Shown here: piece after piece, positions 1 through 8,977 of the stretch
Numbering within the stretch: the first letter of the stretch is position 1
Layout: every line of letters starts with the position of its first letter
Assembly (NCBI RefSeq): GCF_024170465.1
Contig: NZ_JALJYF010000001.1
Location: forward strand, 310,001-374,000
Length of the DNA stretch: 64,000 nucleotides
Direction of reading: 5' to 3'
Source: Natronospira proteinivora
GTDB taxonomy: Bacteria; Pseudomonadota; Gammaproteobacteria; Natronospirales; Natronospiraceae
Translations under genes and position numbers: made by a program
The notes under the pieces: generated by a model
What the model was told of the DNA's origin: nothing
Databases searched by the model: none
What the model saw: only the letters and a program-made list of their open reading frames with translations

Positions 1-127
1 GCACGGGTTCAAGCTGGCCATCGTCCCGCGCGCCAATGCCCCCCGCAAGAGCCCCGACGGCATGAAGATCATCCCCGTCCGGCGTCTGGGGGATGCCATC
101 GACGCCATCCTTCGAGATGCCGAATAG
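1..127 (+). CDS. radA: DNA repair protein RadA, C-terminal end (partial)
   Basis: Reading from base 2 gives the last 41 residues of a protein, ending at a TAG at 125-127. The tail has the pattern GFK-AIVP-ANAP, followed by an R-L-x-x-A-I-D-A-I ending, which is typical of the Lon-like C-terminal domain of RadA/Sms. RadA is a RecA-like ATPase that helps branch migration and processing of recombination intermediates. Only the end is in the window, so the catalytic domains cannot be checked. The next transcription unit starts within a few bases, with a promoter at 132-160. Confidence 0.8.
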   Translation, partial: HGFKLAIVPRANAPRKSPDGMKIIPVRRLGDAIDAILRDAE

Positions 128-131
128 ATCT

Positions 132-160
132 TTGACGATTACCCTCCAGAAAGGTAGATT
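132..160 (+). promoter_or_regulatory. sigma70-type promoter of the B12 operon
   Basis: TTGACG (132-137) and TAGATT (155-160) are separated by 17 bases. The predicted start near 167 is just upstream of the cobalamin riboswitch, so the aptamer would be transcribed whole. Confidence 0.6.
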
Positions 161-167
161 AGCCACC

Positions 168-356
168 GCTTCGGAAAGCGCCACTTTTGGGTGGTGCAGG
201 GAACCCGGTGAGAATCCGGGACTGACGCGCAGCGGTATTGGGGAACGAGGATCACAGGGGGCGACCCCAGGCACTGTCCCGCACGGGATGGGAAGCCGTG
301 ATCCAAGGTCCATGTGACGATCCGTCACACTCGCCCCTAAGTCCGAATACCTGCCG
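168..356 (+). promoter_or_regulatory. Cobalamin (adenosylcobalamin-type) riboswitch
   Basis: The conserved core is clear. There is a GGTGCAGGGAACCCGGTGAG block at 193-212, then ACTGACGCGCAGCGGT near 221-236 (the B12 box region is GCGCAGCGGT), CACTG at 272, GGGAAGCCG at 290-298, and the closing AAGTCCGAATACCTGCC at 340-356. After it lies a perfect 9-bp hairpin (361-380) with no T-run, and a TCACT-N7-AGTGA repeat (484-500) directly before the ribosome binding site of the receptor gene. Control is therefore more likely at translation than by a classical terminator; this is an inference. The genes behind it (receptor, PepSY protein, BluB) fit a B12-repressed unit. Confidence 0.93.
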
Positions 357-512
357 AAGCGCGGCCGATTGATCGGCCGCTGACCGAGCCTTCGCGTCTA
401 AGGTGTTCGGATCCAAGGTATCTTCCTCTGCCCCCCTGGGCGCAATAACCTTGTATCCCCGATAACGCTTCGTGAGGGCTCCATCACTTACCTGTAGTGA
501 ATGGAGACCTGA

Positions 513-2453
513 ATGTTTAGATTACGACCTGCCGTTTTTTGTCTTGTTTGCCTTCCCCTTTTGGCCAGTGCCAGCGATCACGGCCTGAACCTGGACACCG
601 TGGTGGTCCATGGTTCGTCTTTGGAAGAAACCTTGCCGACGGATCTTTCCCGCTATGGCGCCGAGTTGTGGATTCTCGACCGGGAGGTGTTGGATCGTAG
701 CGGCGTCAGTGATGTGGGTCAGGCCTTGCAGGGCAGTGTGCCGGGTCTGTTCGTCTCTCCCCGGGCCGGGCGCGGGGATTATGCCTCTGTCTCTCTGCAG
801 GGCTCTCGCAGTGAGGACGTGCTTTGGTTGGTGGATGGGGTTCGGATCAACAACCGTCTGTTTGGTGACACCTCTCCCCTGGACTCCATCAGCACCCACA
901 TGATCGAGCGCATTGAGGTGCTGAAAGGCGGGCAGGGCCTGTTTTATGGGACCCAGGCGGTGGCCGGCGTGGTAAATATTGTCCTGCGCAAACCCGGCCC
1001 CGAATCCGGCGGCAGTATGAGCGGGGCTGTGGGCTCCTTGGGGGATCGCCGCCTGGGCGGCCATGTTCGCGGCAGCGATGCCCTGGGGCATTGGATTGTT
1101 TTCGCCGAGCAGGATCAGTCAGAAGGCTATCAACCTTACCGGGATGAAGCCTACCAGGAGAACGCCCGGCGCCTGCCCCGGGGCTTTAACCGGACTTCCT
1201 ACGGTGGCCGCTATCATCTGCCGCTGGGCCAGGACCAATCCTTGAATTTGCTCTTTCTGAGAAACGACGTGCGGGCGGACTTTCCCCGGCCCGTGGCCAA
1301 TTTCGAAAGCTTCAATGACCGCTCCGAGCACATCCTGTCGTTGAAATGGGATCAGCAGTTGAGCGAGCGAACGGGCTATTTCCTCAAGGCTTATTGGCAT
1401 GAATGGTGGACGGACTACACCCGACTGTCCCTCGACCAGGACGGCCAGGTGGATGTGATCAATGATCGGGATCCCTGGGGCTTTGATGACCAGGGCATCA
1501 ACCTGACCGCCCGTCATATCACCGAGTCCGGCTCAGAACTGCTGGGTGGATTGGATTACCAGCGCTACCAGGGGGAGGACTTTGTACTGCGTATTGACGG
1601 CAAGGCTGAAGCCGTCGCGGCCGCCTTTGTCCAGTACCGGCCGCGATTGAGCTTTTCCCCGGACAGCCGATTGGCAGTGGGGGCGCGTTTCAACCGCTCT
1701 GATTTCGGTGGTGATCAGTCGATCTGGAACCTCAGCTTTGCCCAGCCCCTGCCCGGGCACTTGGAATTGACCGCCGGTGCCGGCAGCAACTTCCGTTTGC
1801 CTTCCGCCTTTGAGCTATTCGTGGTTGATGAAGATTTTCCCGCCGGCAACGAGGACCTGTCGCCGGAGGAAAGCCTGAATTTCAATCTCGCAGTCAGCGG
1901 GCCCTTGGGCCTGAATGCTCAATGGCAAGTCGGTGGTTTTTATCGGGAAATCCAGGACCTGATCTCGGTGGCCGACGGCATGTATATCAATAGCGAGCGA
2001 TCGGTCCGGGTTCGCGGTGGTGAGGCCACCCTGACGGTGGGTGGGCAAACAGGCTGGTCGGGGGATTTAAACCTCACCTGGGCCGATGCCCGGGAGAAAG
2101 GACAATCCCAGCAGATTGACGGCATTCCGGAATGGTTTATCAATGCCCGTGTTGCCTGGAATGCGCCGCAATATGGTTGGCAGTTACAGGCCCGCCACAC
2201 AGGTTCCAACACCAGCACCCTGGCGGATTTCGGTCCCCAGCAATACGGTGATTTCACGGTTCTGGATGCCAGTGCTTGGCGTGCCTTTGGTGCTCATGGC
2301 GAGCATCGGCTTACGGTTCGCCTGGAGAATCTGCTGGATCACCGCTATGCCTCGGGGGTGAGTCAGGCGATGACGCCAGACGGCGGGCCCTTTCAATACG
2401 AGACCCTGGGCCCACCCCGTAATCTTCAGCTGGCCTATGGCCGGCGGTTCTGA
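513..2453 (+). CDS. btuB: TonB-dependent vitamin B12 receptor, BtuB-like
   Basis: This outer-membrane receptor of 646 residues imports cobalamin or a related corrinoid using TonB energy. A signal peptide (about 1-20) is followed by a TonB box DTVVV at 28-32, as in BtuB. A plug domain (about 45-160) holds the LVDGVRINN and IERIEVLKGGQGLFYG-type signatures, and a 22-strand barrel ends in an aromatic residue (RRF). The gene starts 157 bases after the cobalamin riboswitch and has GGAG at 503-506. It overlaps the next gene by one base (TGATG), so it is the first gene of an operon with the PepSY protein and BluB. The substrate is inferred from the riboswitch and bluB rather than from barrel residues. 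Confidence 0.88.
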   Translation: MFRLRPAVFCLVCLPLLASASDHGLNLDTVVVHGSSLEETLPTDLSRYGAELWILDREVLDRSGVSDVGQALQGSVPGLFVSPRAGRGDYASVSLQGSRSEDVLWLVDGVRINNRLFGDTSPLDSISTHMIERIEVLKGGQGLFYGTQAVAGVVNIVLRKPGPESGGSMSGAVGSLGDRRLGGHVRGSDALGHWIVFAEQDQSEGYQPYRDEAYQENARRLPRGFNRTSYGGRYHLPLGQDQSLNLLFLRNDVRADFPRPVANFESFNDRSEHILSLKWDQQLSERTGYFLKAYWHEWWTDYTRLSLDQDGQVDVINDRDPWGFDDQGINLTARHITESGSELLGGLDYQRYQGEDFVLRIDGKAEAVAAAFVQYRPRLSFSPDSRLAVGARFNRSDFGGDQSIWNLSFAQPLPGHLELTAGAGSNFRLPSAFELFVVDEDFPAGNEDLSPEESLNFNLAVSGPLGLNAQWQVGGFYREIQDLISVADGMYINSERSVRVRGGEATLTVGGQTGWSGDLNLTWADAREKGQSQQIDGIPEWFINARVAWNAPQYGWQLQARHTGSNTSTLADFGPQQYGDFTVLDASAWRAFGAHGEHRLTVRLENLLDHRYASGVSQAMTPDGGPFQYETLGPPRNLQLAYGRRF

Positions 2454-3922
2454 TGGCCGGCTCGCTGAAAAAACAGCTGCTGCGATGGCTGATGCCCCTG
2501 CATCGCTATCTCGGTTTGGGGCTGAGCCTGCTCATGCTGCTGTGGTTTATCTCCGGCATCGTCATGATGTTCCATGGTTATCCCCGAATGGCGGACAGTG
2601 AACGCTTATCCGCCTTGTCGACAATGGAAACGGAGAAACTGGCGGTCCCAGTGGAAGCAGCGGCATCCCGTCTGGGGCTGGAGGCGATCGATGGTGTTCG
2701 CCTCAATCAACCCTGGGATCGCCCCAAGCTGCATGTCCTCAGTGAGCACGGTTGGCAGAGTCTCTATGCCGATTCCGGCGAGGTAGTCCCTCCACTGGAC
2801 CGGGTCACCCTCGAATCCCGCCTGGATGAAGAAACGGCCTGGGTGGTCCGGGCGATTGATCGTCTGGAACGCCCCGATCAGTGGACTCTTTCCGCTGGCT
2901 TCGATGCCTTTCGTCCCCTGTGGCGGGTCAGCTTGGCGGATTCGGTGTCCACCACACTCTATTTCTCGGAAGCCACCGGGGAGCGGGTCCATCAGACCAC
3001 CGGATCAGAGCGTGGCTGGGCCTATGCCGGTGCCATTGTTCACTGGATTTACCCCACGCGACTGCGGGAGATGAGTGGTTTTTGGCGGCAGCTGGTGATG
3101 TGGCTGGCCGGCCTGGGACTGCTTGCTTGCCTGAGTGGCCTGATCCTCGGACTGATGATGCTGAAACGCCGGCGCCGTAAGGGCATGAGCCCTTACCGGG
3201 GTTGGATGCAATGGCACCATTACCTGGGGCTGGCCTTTGGTGTTTTGGTGGCCACCTGGCTGCTCAGTGGCTTGCTCTCCCTGGACCCTTTCCGATGGGC
3301 CTCCGCGGATCGTGCGCCAGTCTCCATGGATGTCACCATGGGCGCGCCCATGAGTGGATCACTGGGGCAGTGGCTGGCCATTGAACCAGCGGGCGTTCCA
3401 GAGCGGCACGCATCCTCAACACGGGAGGTCAAGCTATGGCAGTTTATGGGCCGGCCGTATCTTCTCCTAAGCAATGAAAGCGGTGAGCGTGAATTGTGGT
3501 CGGCTTCCGAAAGCCCCTCTGAGATGTTTTTGTCTCGGCAGCAGATCAGAGAGGCGGCTGATGGTTTGCCGGGCATGAGTCTGCAGGGGTTTCATCGGCA
3601 AGCGGATTATGATCATTACTATTATCCTGGCCGTGCCGCGCGGGTCAGAGGGGAAAAGCCACCCTTGCCGGTTTATCGGGCCGAGTATGACAATGGGGTT
3701 CATCTCTACATTTTCCCCAAGACCGGCGAAGTCTTGCGCCAGTCCACCCCCCGCCGTCGCTTGAATCGCTGGCTGTACAACGGCCTGCATAGCCTGGACT
3801 TTCCGGTGCTTAATCCCGGGAGTATGGGCTGGTACGCATTGGTGGTTGTGTTGATGAGTGGTGGGGCCTTGTTTTCCTTGACCGGTGTCTGGTTCACGGT
3901 TCGTTACTTTAAACGCAAATAA
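2453..3922 (+). CDS. PepSY-associated transmembrane protein in the B12 operon
   Basis: This inner-membrane protein of 489 residues belongs to the PepSY_TM family. A first hydrophobic helix (about 17-42) carries the typical L-H-R-Y-L-G-L start. A large soluble segment follows, then a pair of helices around 205-235 and 265-285 with a second HHYLGLAFG-type motif, another soluble PepSY-like segment, and a last helix (about 455-480). The family often accompanies TonB-dependent receptors and is suspected of ferric reductase or electron-transfer work in siderophore use. Here it is translationally coupled (TGATG) to the B12 receptor and followed by bluB, so a role in corrinoid handling, perhaps cobalt reduction, is possible but unproven. 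Confidence 0.8.
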   Translation: MAGSLKKQLLRWLMPLHRYLGLGLSLLMLLWFISGIVMMFHGYPRMADSERLSALSTMETEKLAVPVEAAASRLGLEAIDGVRLNQPWDRPKLHVLSEHGWQSLYADSGEVVPPLDRVTLESRLDEETAWVVRAIDRLERPDQWTLSAGFDAFRPLWRVSLADSVSTTLYFSEATGERVHQTTGSERGWAYAGAIVHWIYPTRLREMSGFWRQLVMWLAGLGLLACLSGLILGLMMLKRRRRKGMSPYRGWMQWHHYLGLAFGVLVATWLLSGLLSLDPFRWASADRAPVSMDVTMGAPMSGSLGQWLAIEPAGVPERHASSTREVKLWQFMGRPYLLLSNESGERELWSASESPSEMFLSRQQIREAADGLPGMSLQGFHRQADYDHYYYPGRAARVRGEKPPLPVYRAEYDNGVHLYIFPKTGEVLRQSTPRRRLNRWLYNGLHSLDFPVLNPGSMGWYALVVVLMSGGALFSLTGVWFTVRYFKRK

Positions 3923-3941
3923 CGCAAACAAGGGGAATTTC

Positions 3942-4598
3942 ATGACATCCCATGCCTTCAGTGAAGCCGAGCGGGCTGCGGTTTATCGCGTCATTGCCGA
4001 GCGACGGGATATGCGTCATTTCCTCCCGGATCCGGTATCGGAGGATTGTCTGGCCCGGGTGCTTTCAGCCGCCCACCAGGCCCCCAGTGTGGGCTTGATG
4101 CAGCCCTGGCGCTTCATCCGGGTGACGGACCGTGCTGTGCGGGAAGGCATCGGCGGGGTGGTGGAGGCCGAACGGCAACGCACGGCCGAGGCCTTGGGGG
4201 AGGACGGCAGTGCATTCATGCGTCTTAAAGTGGAAGGGATTCAGGAGTGCGGAGAGTTACTGGTGGTGGTATTGCCCGACAAGCGTGAGCAGCATGTCTT
4301 TGGACGGCGGACCATGCCGGAGATGGATCTGGCCTCCGCCGCCTGCGCCATTCAAAACCTTTGGCTGGCGGCCCGGGCGGAAGGTCTGGGCATGGGCTGG
4401 GTGTCGCTCTTCGAGCCCGATGCATTGGCCCGCTTGTTGGCCTTGCCGGCGGGGGCCAGTCCCATTGCCGTTCTCTGCCTGGGCCATGTAGAGGCCTTTT
4501 ATGAACGACCCATGCTGGAGCAGGAAGGCTGGACACGTGCCGAGGCCTTGGAGCACTTCCTGATGGGAAACCGTTGGGATGAGAGCAAGTCCTTTTGA
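3942..4598 (+). CDS. bluB: 5,6-dimethylbenzimidazole synthase BluB
   Basis: BluB is a nitroreductase-like enzyme that fragments reduced FMN with oxygen to form 5,6-dimethylbenzimidazole, the lower ligand of B12. The 218-residue protein has the family landmarks RRDMRHFLPDPV near the start, the HQAPSVGLMQPWRF flavin-binding stretch, and a late ARAEGLGMGWVSLF motif. The ATG at 3942 is chosen because it follows AGGGGAATTTC and gives the normal N-terminus; an in-frame extension to 3885 would overlap the previous gene. It is the third gene behind the riboswitch, 19 bases after the PepSY gene. Together with the receptor it suggests the cell imports incomplete or alternative corrinoids and remodels them. 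Confidence 0.93.
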   Translation: MTSHAFSEAERAAVYRVIAERRDMRHFLPDPVSEDCLARVLSAAHQAPSVGLMQPWRFIRVTDRAVREGIGGVVEAERQRTAEALGEDGSAFMRLKVEGIQECGELLVVVLPDKREQHVFGRRTMPEMDLASAACAIQNLWLAARAEGLGMGWVSLFEPDALARLLALPAGASPIAVLCLGHVEAFYERPMLEQEGWTRAEALEHFLMGNRWDESKSF

Positions 4599-4609
4599 TC
4601 ATCCCCATG

Positions 4610-4666
4610 CCAGGGACGCATGGACCCATCCCTGGGGCTCTGTGCGCGACATCCCTGCCGCGCACA
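4610..4666. other. Two tandem hairpins between convergent genes
   Basis: In the gap between bluB and the convergent corB, arms CCAGGGA (4610-4616) and TCCCTGG (4629-4635) pair, and then TGTGCGCG (4641-4648) pairs with CGCGCACA (4659-4666). No T-run follows, so they are not clear intrinsic terminators, though they may slow or stabilise transcript ends. Confidence 0.35.
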
Positions 4667-4789
4667 GCCCTGGCCAGTCCCACCCTGCACTCGATCCTCC
4701 AGGCTGAAAGCAGTGGAGGTGATGAGTTCGCTTGGGCTTAGTTCGAATCGCCCAGTCGTGAGGCCTGCTGCTCAGCAGGGCTGGGTGGC

Positions 4790-6076
4790 TTAGGCCGTGG
4801 CCTCCCCATCGTGGTCCGGCAACCGTGGCTTGATGCGGACGGTTTTCACCGCGCTGGCACTGCTCTGGACGATCTCCAGAGGATAGCCGGCCACCTTGAT
4901 GCTGGTGCCGGGTTCGGGGATGGTCTCCATATGCTCCAGTACCAGGCCATTGACCGTTTTGGGGCCGTCGGTGGGAAGCTTGATGGACAGGATCCGGTTC
5001 AGCGTCCGCAGGGGCATATTGCCGTTGACCATGCAGCTGCCGTCTTCCTCCCGGATAATTCCCTTGATACGGGTGGCGGTGGGATCGGTGGTGAACTCGC
5101 CCACGATTTCCTCCAGGATATCTTCCAGGGTGACCAGGCCCTGGATATCCCCGTACTCATCCACCACCAGGCCGATACGGCGCTGGGTATTCTGGAAATT
5201 GATCAGCTGCCGGTGCAGTGACGTGTTCTCCGGGATGAAATAGGGTGGCCGAACGATATCTTCCAAGGTCTCCCGGGTCAGCTCCCCCCGGGAGGTGGAA
5301 TTGAGCACTCGGCGGGAATGCAGTATTCCCACGATATTGTCGATGTTCTCCCGGAAAACCGGCAGGCGGGTGTGCTGGCTGTTGGTGAGGGCTTCCAGGA
5401 TCTCGTCCCAGGGATCCGCCAAGTCGATGCCGACAATCTCATTGCGCGGCACCATGATGTCTTCCACCGTGGCCTGTTCCAGATCCAGGATGCTCACCAG
5501 CATTTTCTGGTGACGTTTGGGGATTAGACGTCCCGCCTCGGTGACCACGGTGCGCAGTTCATCCGGACTCAGGGAATCATCTTGATTCAGGCCGGGACGA
5601 ATGCCAAAGGGCCGGAGCAGGGCGTTGGCAATCAGATTCACCATCCAGATGACAGGGTAGAGAATCCTGATCAGGGGCGTATAGACGTAGGCGGCTGGAT
5701 AGGCCAGACGTTCCGGGTGAAGGGCTGCCAGGGTTTTCGGCGCCACTTCGGCGAAGATCAGGATAACCAGGGTCAGCAAACCGGTGGCAATGGCAATGGC
5801 CGCCTCACCCCCCAGGCGAAGGGCGATAACCGTAGAAAGTGCGGACGCTGCAATATTGACGAAGTTGTTGCACAGCAGAATCAAACCCAACAGGCGATCG
5901 GGGCGGCTCAGCAATCGTTCGGCGAATACGGCCCCGCGGTGCCCATCCTGAGCCTGGTTGCGCAGGCGATAGCGATTGAGGGTCATGAGGGCGGTTTCGG
6001 AGCCGGAAAAGAACCCGGACAGTACGATGAGAACGCCCAGCGTGCCGAATAGAGCACCTAAAGGAATGGATTCCAA
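4790..6076 (-). CDS. CNNM/CorC-type membrane protein with CBS pair (CorB/YfjD family)
   Basis: This 428-residue protein has an N-terminal CNNM (DUF21) membrane domain (about 8-185) with the S-G-x-F-S-G-S-E-T-A signature at about 21-30. Two CBS domains follow (about 205-320), and then a CorC_HlyC C-terminal domain (about 335-415). The family is linked to magnesium and cobalt homeostasis or efflux at the inner membrane, with CBS domains sensing nucleotides. It lies next to a ypjD-like cytochrome-assembly protein and ffh, the order also seen in Escherichia coli (yfjD-ypjD-ffh). The exact ion specificity cannot be read from the sequence. Confidence 0.88.
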   Translation of the reverse strand: MESIPLGALFGTLGVLIVLSGFFSGSETALMTLNRYRLRNQAQDGHRGAVFAERLLSRPDRLLGLILLCNNFVNIAASALSTVIALRLGGEAAIAIATGLLTLVILIFAEVAPKTLAALHPERLAYPAAYVYTPLIRILYPVIWMVNLIANALLRPFGIRPGLNQDDSLSPDELRTVVTEAGRLIPKRHQKMLVSILDLEQATVEDIMVPRNEIVGIDLADPWDEILEALTNSQHTRLPVFRENIDNIVGILHSRRVLNSTSRGELTRETLEDIVRPPYFIPENTSLHRQLINFQNTQRRIGLVVDEYGDIQGLVTLEDILEEIVGEFTTDPTATRIKGIIREEDGSCMVNGNMPLRTLNRILSIKLPTDGPKTVNGLVLEHMETIPEPGTSIKVAGYPLEIVQSSASAVKTVRIKPRLPDHDGEATA

Positions 6077-6163
6077 AGTGTTTTCAACCTCCCCCGAGAA
6101 GTGGGTGACTATTGTCGCCGAGCGGAGGAAGCCCGGGCAAGTGGATTGGGTGAATCACCCCGG

Positions 6164-6994
6164 TCAACCCCAGCGTTGACCCAGGAACACTTCCAATACG
6201 ATGCGGCTGCCGAAATAGGCCAGTGCCAGGAGGGCGAAGGCGGACAGGGTCCAGCGAATAGCCACCCGGCCGCGCCAGCCGAATTGCAGCCGTCCCCACA
6301 GGAGGGTGCCGAACAGCACCCAGGCGGCCAGGGATAGAACGGTCTTGTGGACCAAGTGTTGGGCGAAGAGGTTGTCGACAAAGAACAGGCCGCTGAACAG
6401 TGCCAACGTCAGGCCGGCGAAGCCCAGGGCAATCAGCTGGAACAGCAGTCGCTCGGTGATCTCCAGCGGCGGCAGGATGCGAAGCAGGCCGCCGGGATGC
6501 CGGCCACGCAAGCGGCGCTCCTGGAAACTCAGGACAATGGCCAGCACCGCAGCGATGCTCAACAGGCTATAACTGGCAATGGAGAGAAAAACATGACTGA
6601 CCAGGACCGGATAGGGCTGATCAACCAGGGTGGGTAAACCTTTATCGCTCAACAGGGTGGATAGGACTGCCAGCGTACCCACCGGGAGCAGGGGAATGGC
6701 CAGGTTGAGCACTCGCTGTCGCAGGGCCGATAGCAGCATGACGCCGGTGACCACCCAGCCCACCAGGGAAATAATGTTGAGCAGGCCCAGATTCAGTCCG
6801 GCAGGGTGGACCACCACCATCCAGAGACTGACCCCATGCAGGAAGGTGCCCAGCAAGCCCACGGTGAGGGCCGTGCCCCGCATGCGGTCGGTGGCCAGGG
6901 GCGAGGCGGTTCTCCGTACCAGTCGGATGACCAATAGGAGCATGGCCAGCAGGTAGCAGACAGCGGCAGTGACGGTGATGATGGGGCCTAGCAT
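6164..6994 (-). CDS. ypjD: Inner-membrane cytochrome c assembly-type protein (YpjD-like)
   Basis: The protein has 276 residues and about eight hydrophobic helices, starting with an N-terminal LAMLLLVIRLV-type segment and ending FGSRIVLEVFLGQRWG. It matches the CcsA/CcmC-like 'cytochrome C assembly protein' family that YpjD belongs to. Conserved membrane histidines (for example LVHKTVLSL near residue 217) are in place for heme or quinol-linked work, but the true role of YpjD is not settled. It sits divergently from ffh and upstream of corB on the same strand (87-base gap), the conserved E. coli order. Expression together with corB is likely. Confidence 0.8.
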   Translation of the reverse strand: MLGPIITVTAAVCYLLAMLLLVIRLVRRTASPLATDRMRGTALTVGLLGTFLHGVSLWMVVVHPAGLNLGLLNIISLVGWVVTGVMLLSALRQRVLNLAIPLLPVGTLAVLSTLLSDKGLPTLVDQPYPVLVSHVFLSIASYSLLSIAAVLAIVLSFQERRLRGRHPGGLLRILPPLEITERLLFQLIALGFAGLTLALFSGLFFVDNLFAQHLVHKTVLSLAAWVLFGTLLWGRLQFGWRGRVAIRWTLSAFALLALAYFGSRIVLEVFLGQRWG

Positions 6995-7164
6995 GATGCG
7001 CCTGAATTTCCCGAGTCGGTATTTGGGCGCCGTCCATCGACGGCTGATTGCCCGATATTCTCTCAGATTACCCGGAAAAGGCGCCTGTTGGGAACCGGCG
7101 GGATGCGAAAGTCGGGTCAGGACAGGTAGAATACCCGTCTTCTTGCCTTATCCAGAGTTTACGC

Positions 7165-8538
7165 ATGTTCAAGGGTCTTAGCGAAAGAATTGGTCATAGC
7201 CTGGACCGGGTCAAGGGTCGCGGGCGGCTTACTGAAGACAATATCAAGGACACCCTGCGGGAAGTGCGCATGGCCCTGCTGGAGGCCGATGTGGCCTTGC
7301 CGGTGGTCAAGGAGTTCATTGAGCAGGTGCGCGAGCGGGCCGTGGGCCAGGAAGTGCTCAAGAGCCTGACCCCCGGTCAGGCCCTGGTCAAGGTGGTCCA
7401 TGAAGAGCTGATCCGGGTGATGGGCTCGGAGCGTGAGGCCCTGAACCTGCGGGGCCGGCCGCCGGTGGTGATCCTGCTGGCTGGCCTGCAGGGGGCGGGC
7501 AAGACCACCACCACAGCCAAGCTGGCCCGCTATCTGCAGGAAACCGAGAAGAAAAAAGTCGCCCTGGTGAGTACCGATGTTCGCCGGCCGGCCGCCATCG
7601 AACAGCTGGAAACCCTGGCCGGCGAGGTAGGCTCGAGCTTCTACCGGGCGGCGGAGGGCACCGCGCCGAAGCAGATTGCCGACCAGGCCATGGAATACGC
7701 CCGGCGTCAGCATGCCGATGTGCTAATCGTGGATACCGCCGGTCGATTGCATGTGGATGAGGACCTGATGCAGGAGGTCCGGGACATCCACGCGGCCGTG
7801 GAGCCCCTGGAAACCCTCTTCGTGGTGGACGCCATGACCGGCCAGGACGCGGTTCGCTCCGCGGAGGCTTTTGGACAGGCCCTGCCCCTGACCGGCGTGG
7901 TGCTGACCAAGGCGGATGGCGATGCCCGTGGCGGGGCGGCCCTGTCCGTACGCCATGTTACTGGTAAGCCCATCAAATTCATGGGCATGGGCGAGAAAAG
8001 CGATGCCCTGGAGGCCTTTCATCCCGATCGGGTGGCCTCCCGGATTCTGGACATGGGCGACATGCTCAGTCTGGTGGACGAGGTGGAGCGCAAGGTTGAT
8101 CGCGACAAGGCCGAGAAGCTGGGCAGAAAGCTTAAGAAGGGTCGGGGCTTCAATCTGGCGGATTTTCGGGATCAGCTGGAGCAGATGCAGAGCATGGGCG
8201 GGGTCAGTGCCCTGATGGAAAAAATGCCGGGTGCCGGCAAGCTGCCGCCCGGCATGGCCAATCAGTTCGATGACGGGGTGATCCGGCGCCAGGTGGCTAT
8301 CATCAATGCCATGACCAAGCAGGAACGGCGCAAGCCCGCGGTGATCAACGGCTCCCGCAAACGGCGCATTGCCCAGGGTTCCGGGGTCCAGGTTCAGGAT
8401 GTGAACAAGCTCCTCAAGCAGTTCACTCAGGCGCAGAAAATGATGCGCAAGATGGGCAAGAAGGGGGGCATGAAGAAGATGATGCGGGGCATGCAGGGCA
8501 AGTTGCCGCCCGGCATGGGGGGCGGATTCCCCGGCTAG
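7165..8538 (+). CDS. ffh: Signal recognition particle GTPase Ffh
   Basis: Ffh binds 4.5S RNA and signal peptides on ribosomes and delivers them to FtsY for co-translational membrane insertion. The 457-residue protein has the N domain (1-90), the G domain with Walker A GLQGAGKT at 107-114, DTAGR, and TKADGDARGG further on. The M domain is rich in methionine and lysine and ends in the usual KMMRGMQGKLPPGM-type tail. The ATG at 7165 gives the standard MFKGLSERIG start; a longer frame from 7048 has no family support. It is divergent from the ypjD-like gene and precedes the rpsP operon. Confidence 0.97.
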   Translation: MFKGLSERIGHSLDRVKGRGRLTEDNIKDTLREVRMALLEADVALPVVKEFIEQVRERAVGQEVLKSLTPGQALVKVVHEELIRVMGSEREALNLRGRPPVVILLAGLQGAGKTTTTAKLARYLQETEKKKVALVSTDVRRPAAIEQLETLAGEVGSSFYRAAEGTAPKQIADQAMEYARRQHADVLIVDTAGRLHVDEDLMQEVRDIHAAVEPLETLFVVDAMTGQDAVRSAEAFGQALPLTGVVLTKADGDARGGAALSVRHVTGKPIKFMGMGEKSDALEAFHPDRVASRILDMGDMLSLVDEVERKVDRDKAEKLGRKLKKGRGFNLADFRDQLEQMQSMGGVSALMEKMPGAGKLPPGMANQFDDGVIRRQVAIINAMTKQERRKPAVINGSRKRRIAQGSGVQVQDVNKLLKQFTQAQKMMRKMGKKGGMKKMMRGMQGKLPPGMGGGFPG

Positions 8539-8600
8539 CCCGCCGGTTCCGCCCGATGCTGTCTGCCCGGGCCGGGGCGGCTTGGGTCGCTGCCCGGAGC

Positions 8601-8629
8601 TTGTAGCTTTCTGCCGCTTCGCGTAAAAT
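8601..8629 (+). promoter_or_regulatory. sigma70-type promoter of the rpsP operon
   Basis: TTGTAG (8601-8606), a 17-base spacer and TAAAAT (8624-8629) lie about 70 bases before rpsP. This is the only good match in the 160-base gap after ffh. Confidence 0.65.
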
Positions 8630-8700
8630 GCCCGGTTTACCGAAGCGCCGGTCGTTGGCCGGTGCCGGAAACCTTTTGTCCGAACCGAAAGAGAGACGGC

Positions 8701-8967
8701 ATGGTCACGATTCGTCTAGCCCGGGGTGGTATGAAAAAACGCCCCTTTTATCATCTGGTTGTTACCGACAGCCGCAATTCCCGCGATGGTCGCTTTGTGG
8801 AGCGTCTGGGCTTCTTCAACCCGGTTGCCCGGGGTAATGACGAGAAGCTGCGGGTGGATCTGGAACGCGCCGATTACTGGCTCTCCCAGGGTGCGCAGCC
8901 GTCCGAGCGGGTTGCCAAGCTGCTGAAGGTTGGCCGCAAGCAGGCGGAATCCCAGGCCGAAGCCTGA
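8701..8967 (+). CDS. rpsP: 30S ribosomal protein S16
   Basis: This 88-residue protein begins [20 protein letters not shown] and contains the [13 protein letters not shown] motif of S16, which binds 16S rRNA in the 30S body. Spacing from the GAAAGAGAGACGGC ribosome binding region is normal. It is the first gene of the conserved rpsP-rimM-trmD-rplS operon; the next start follows within 11 bases. Confidence 0.97.
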   Translation: MVTIRLARGGMKKRPFYHLVVTDSRNSRDGRFVERLGFFNPVARGNDEKLRVDLERADYWLSQGAQPSERVAKLLKVGRKQAESQAEA

Positions 8968-8977
8968 GACACCGGCC

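Noticed and set aside
4732-4760. GTTCGAATC resembling a tRNA T-loop
   Set aside because: The flanking five bases do not pair to form a T-stem, and no acceptor or anticodon arms fit around it.
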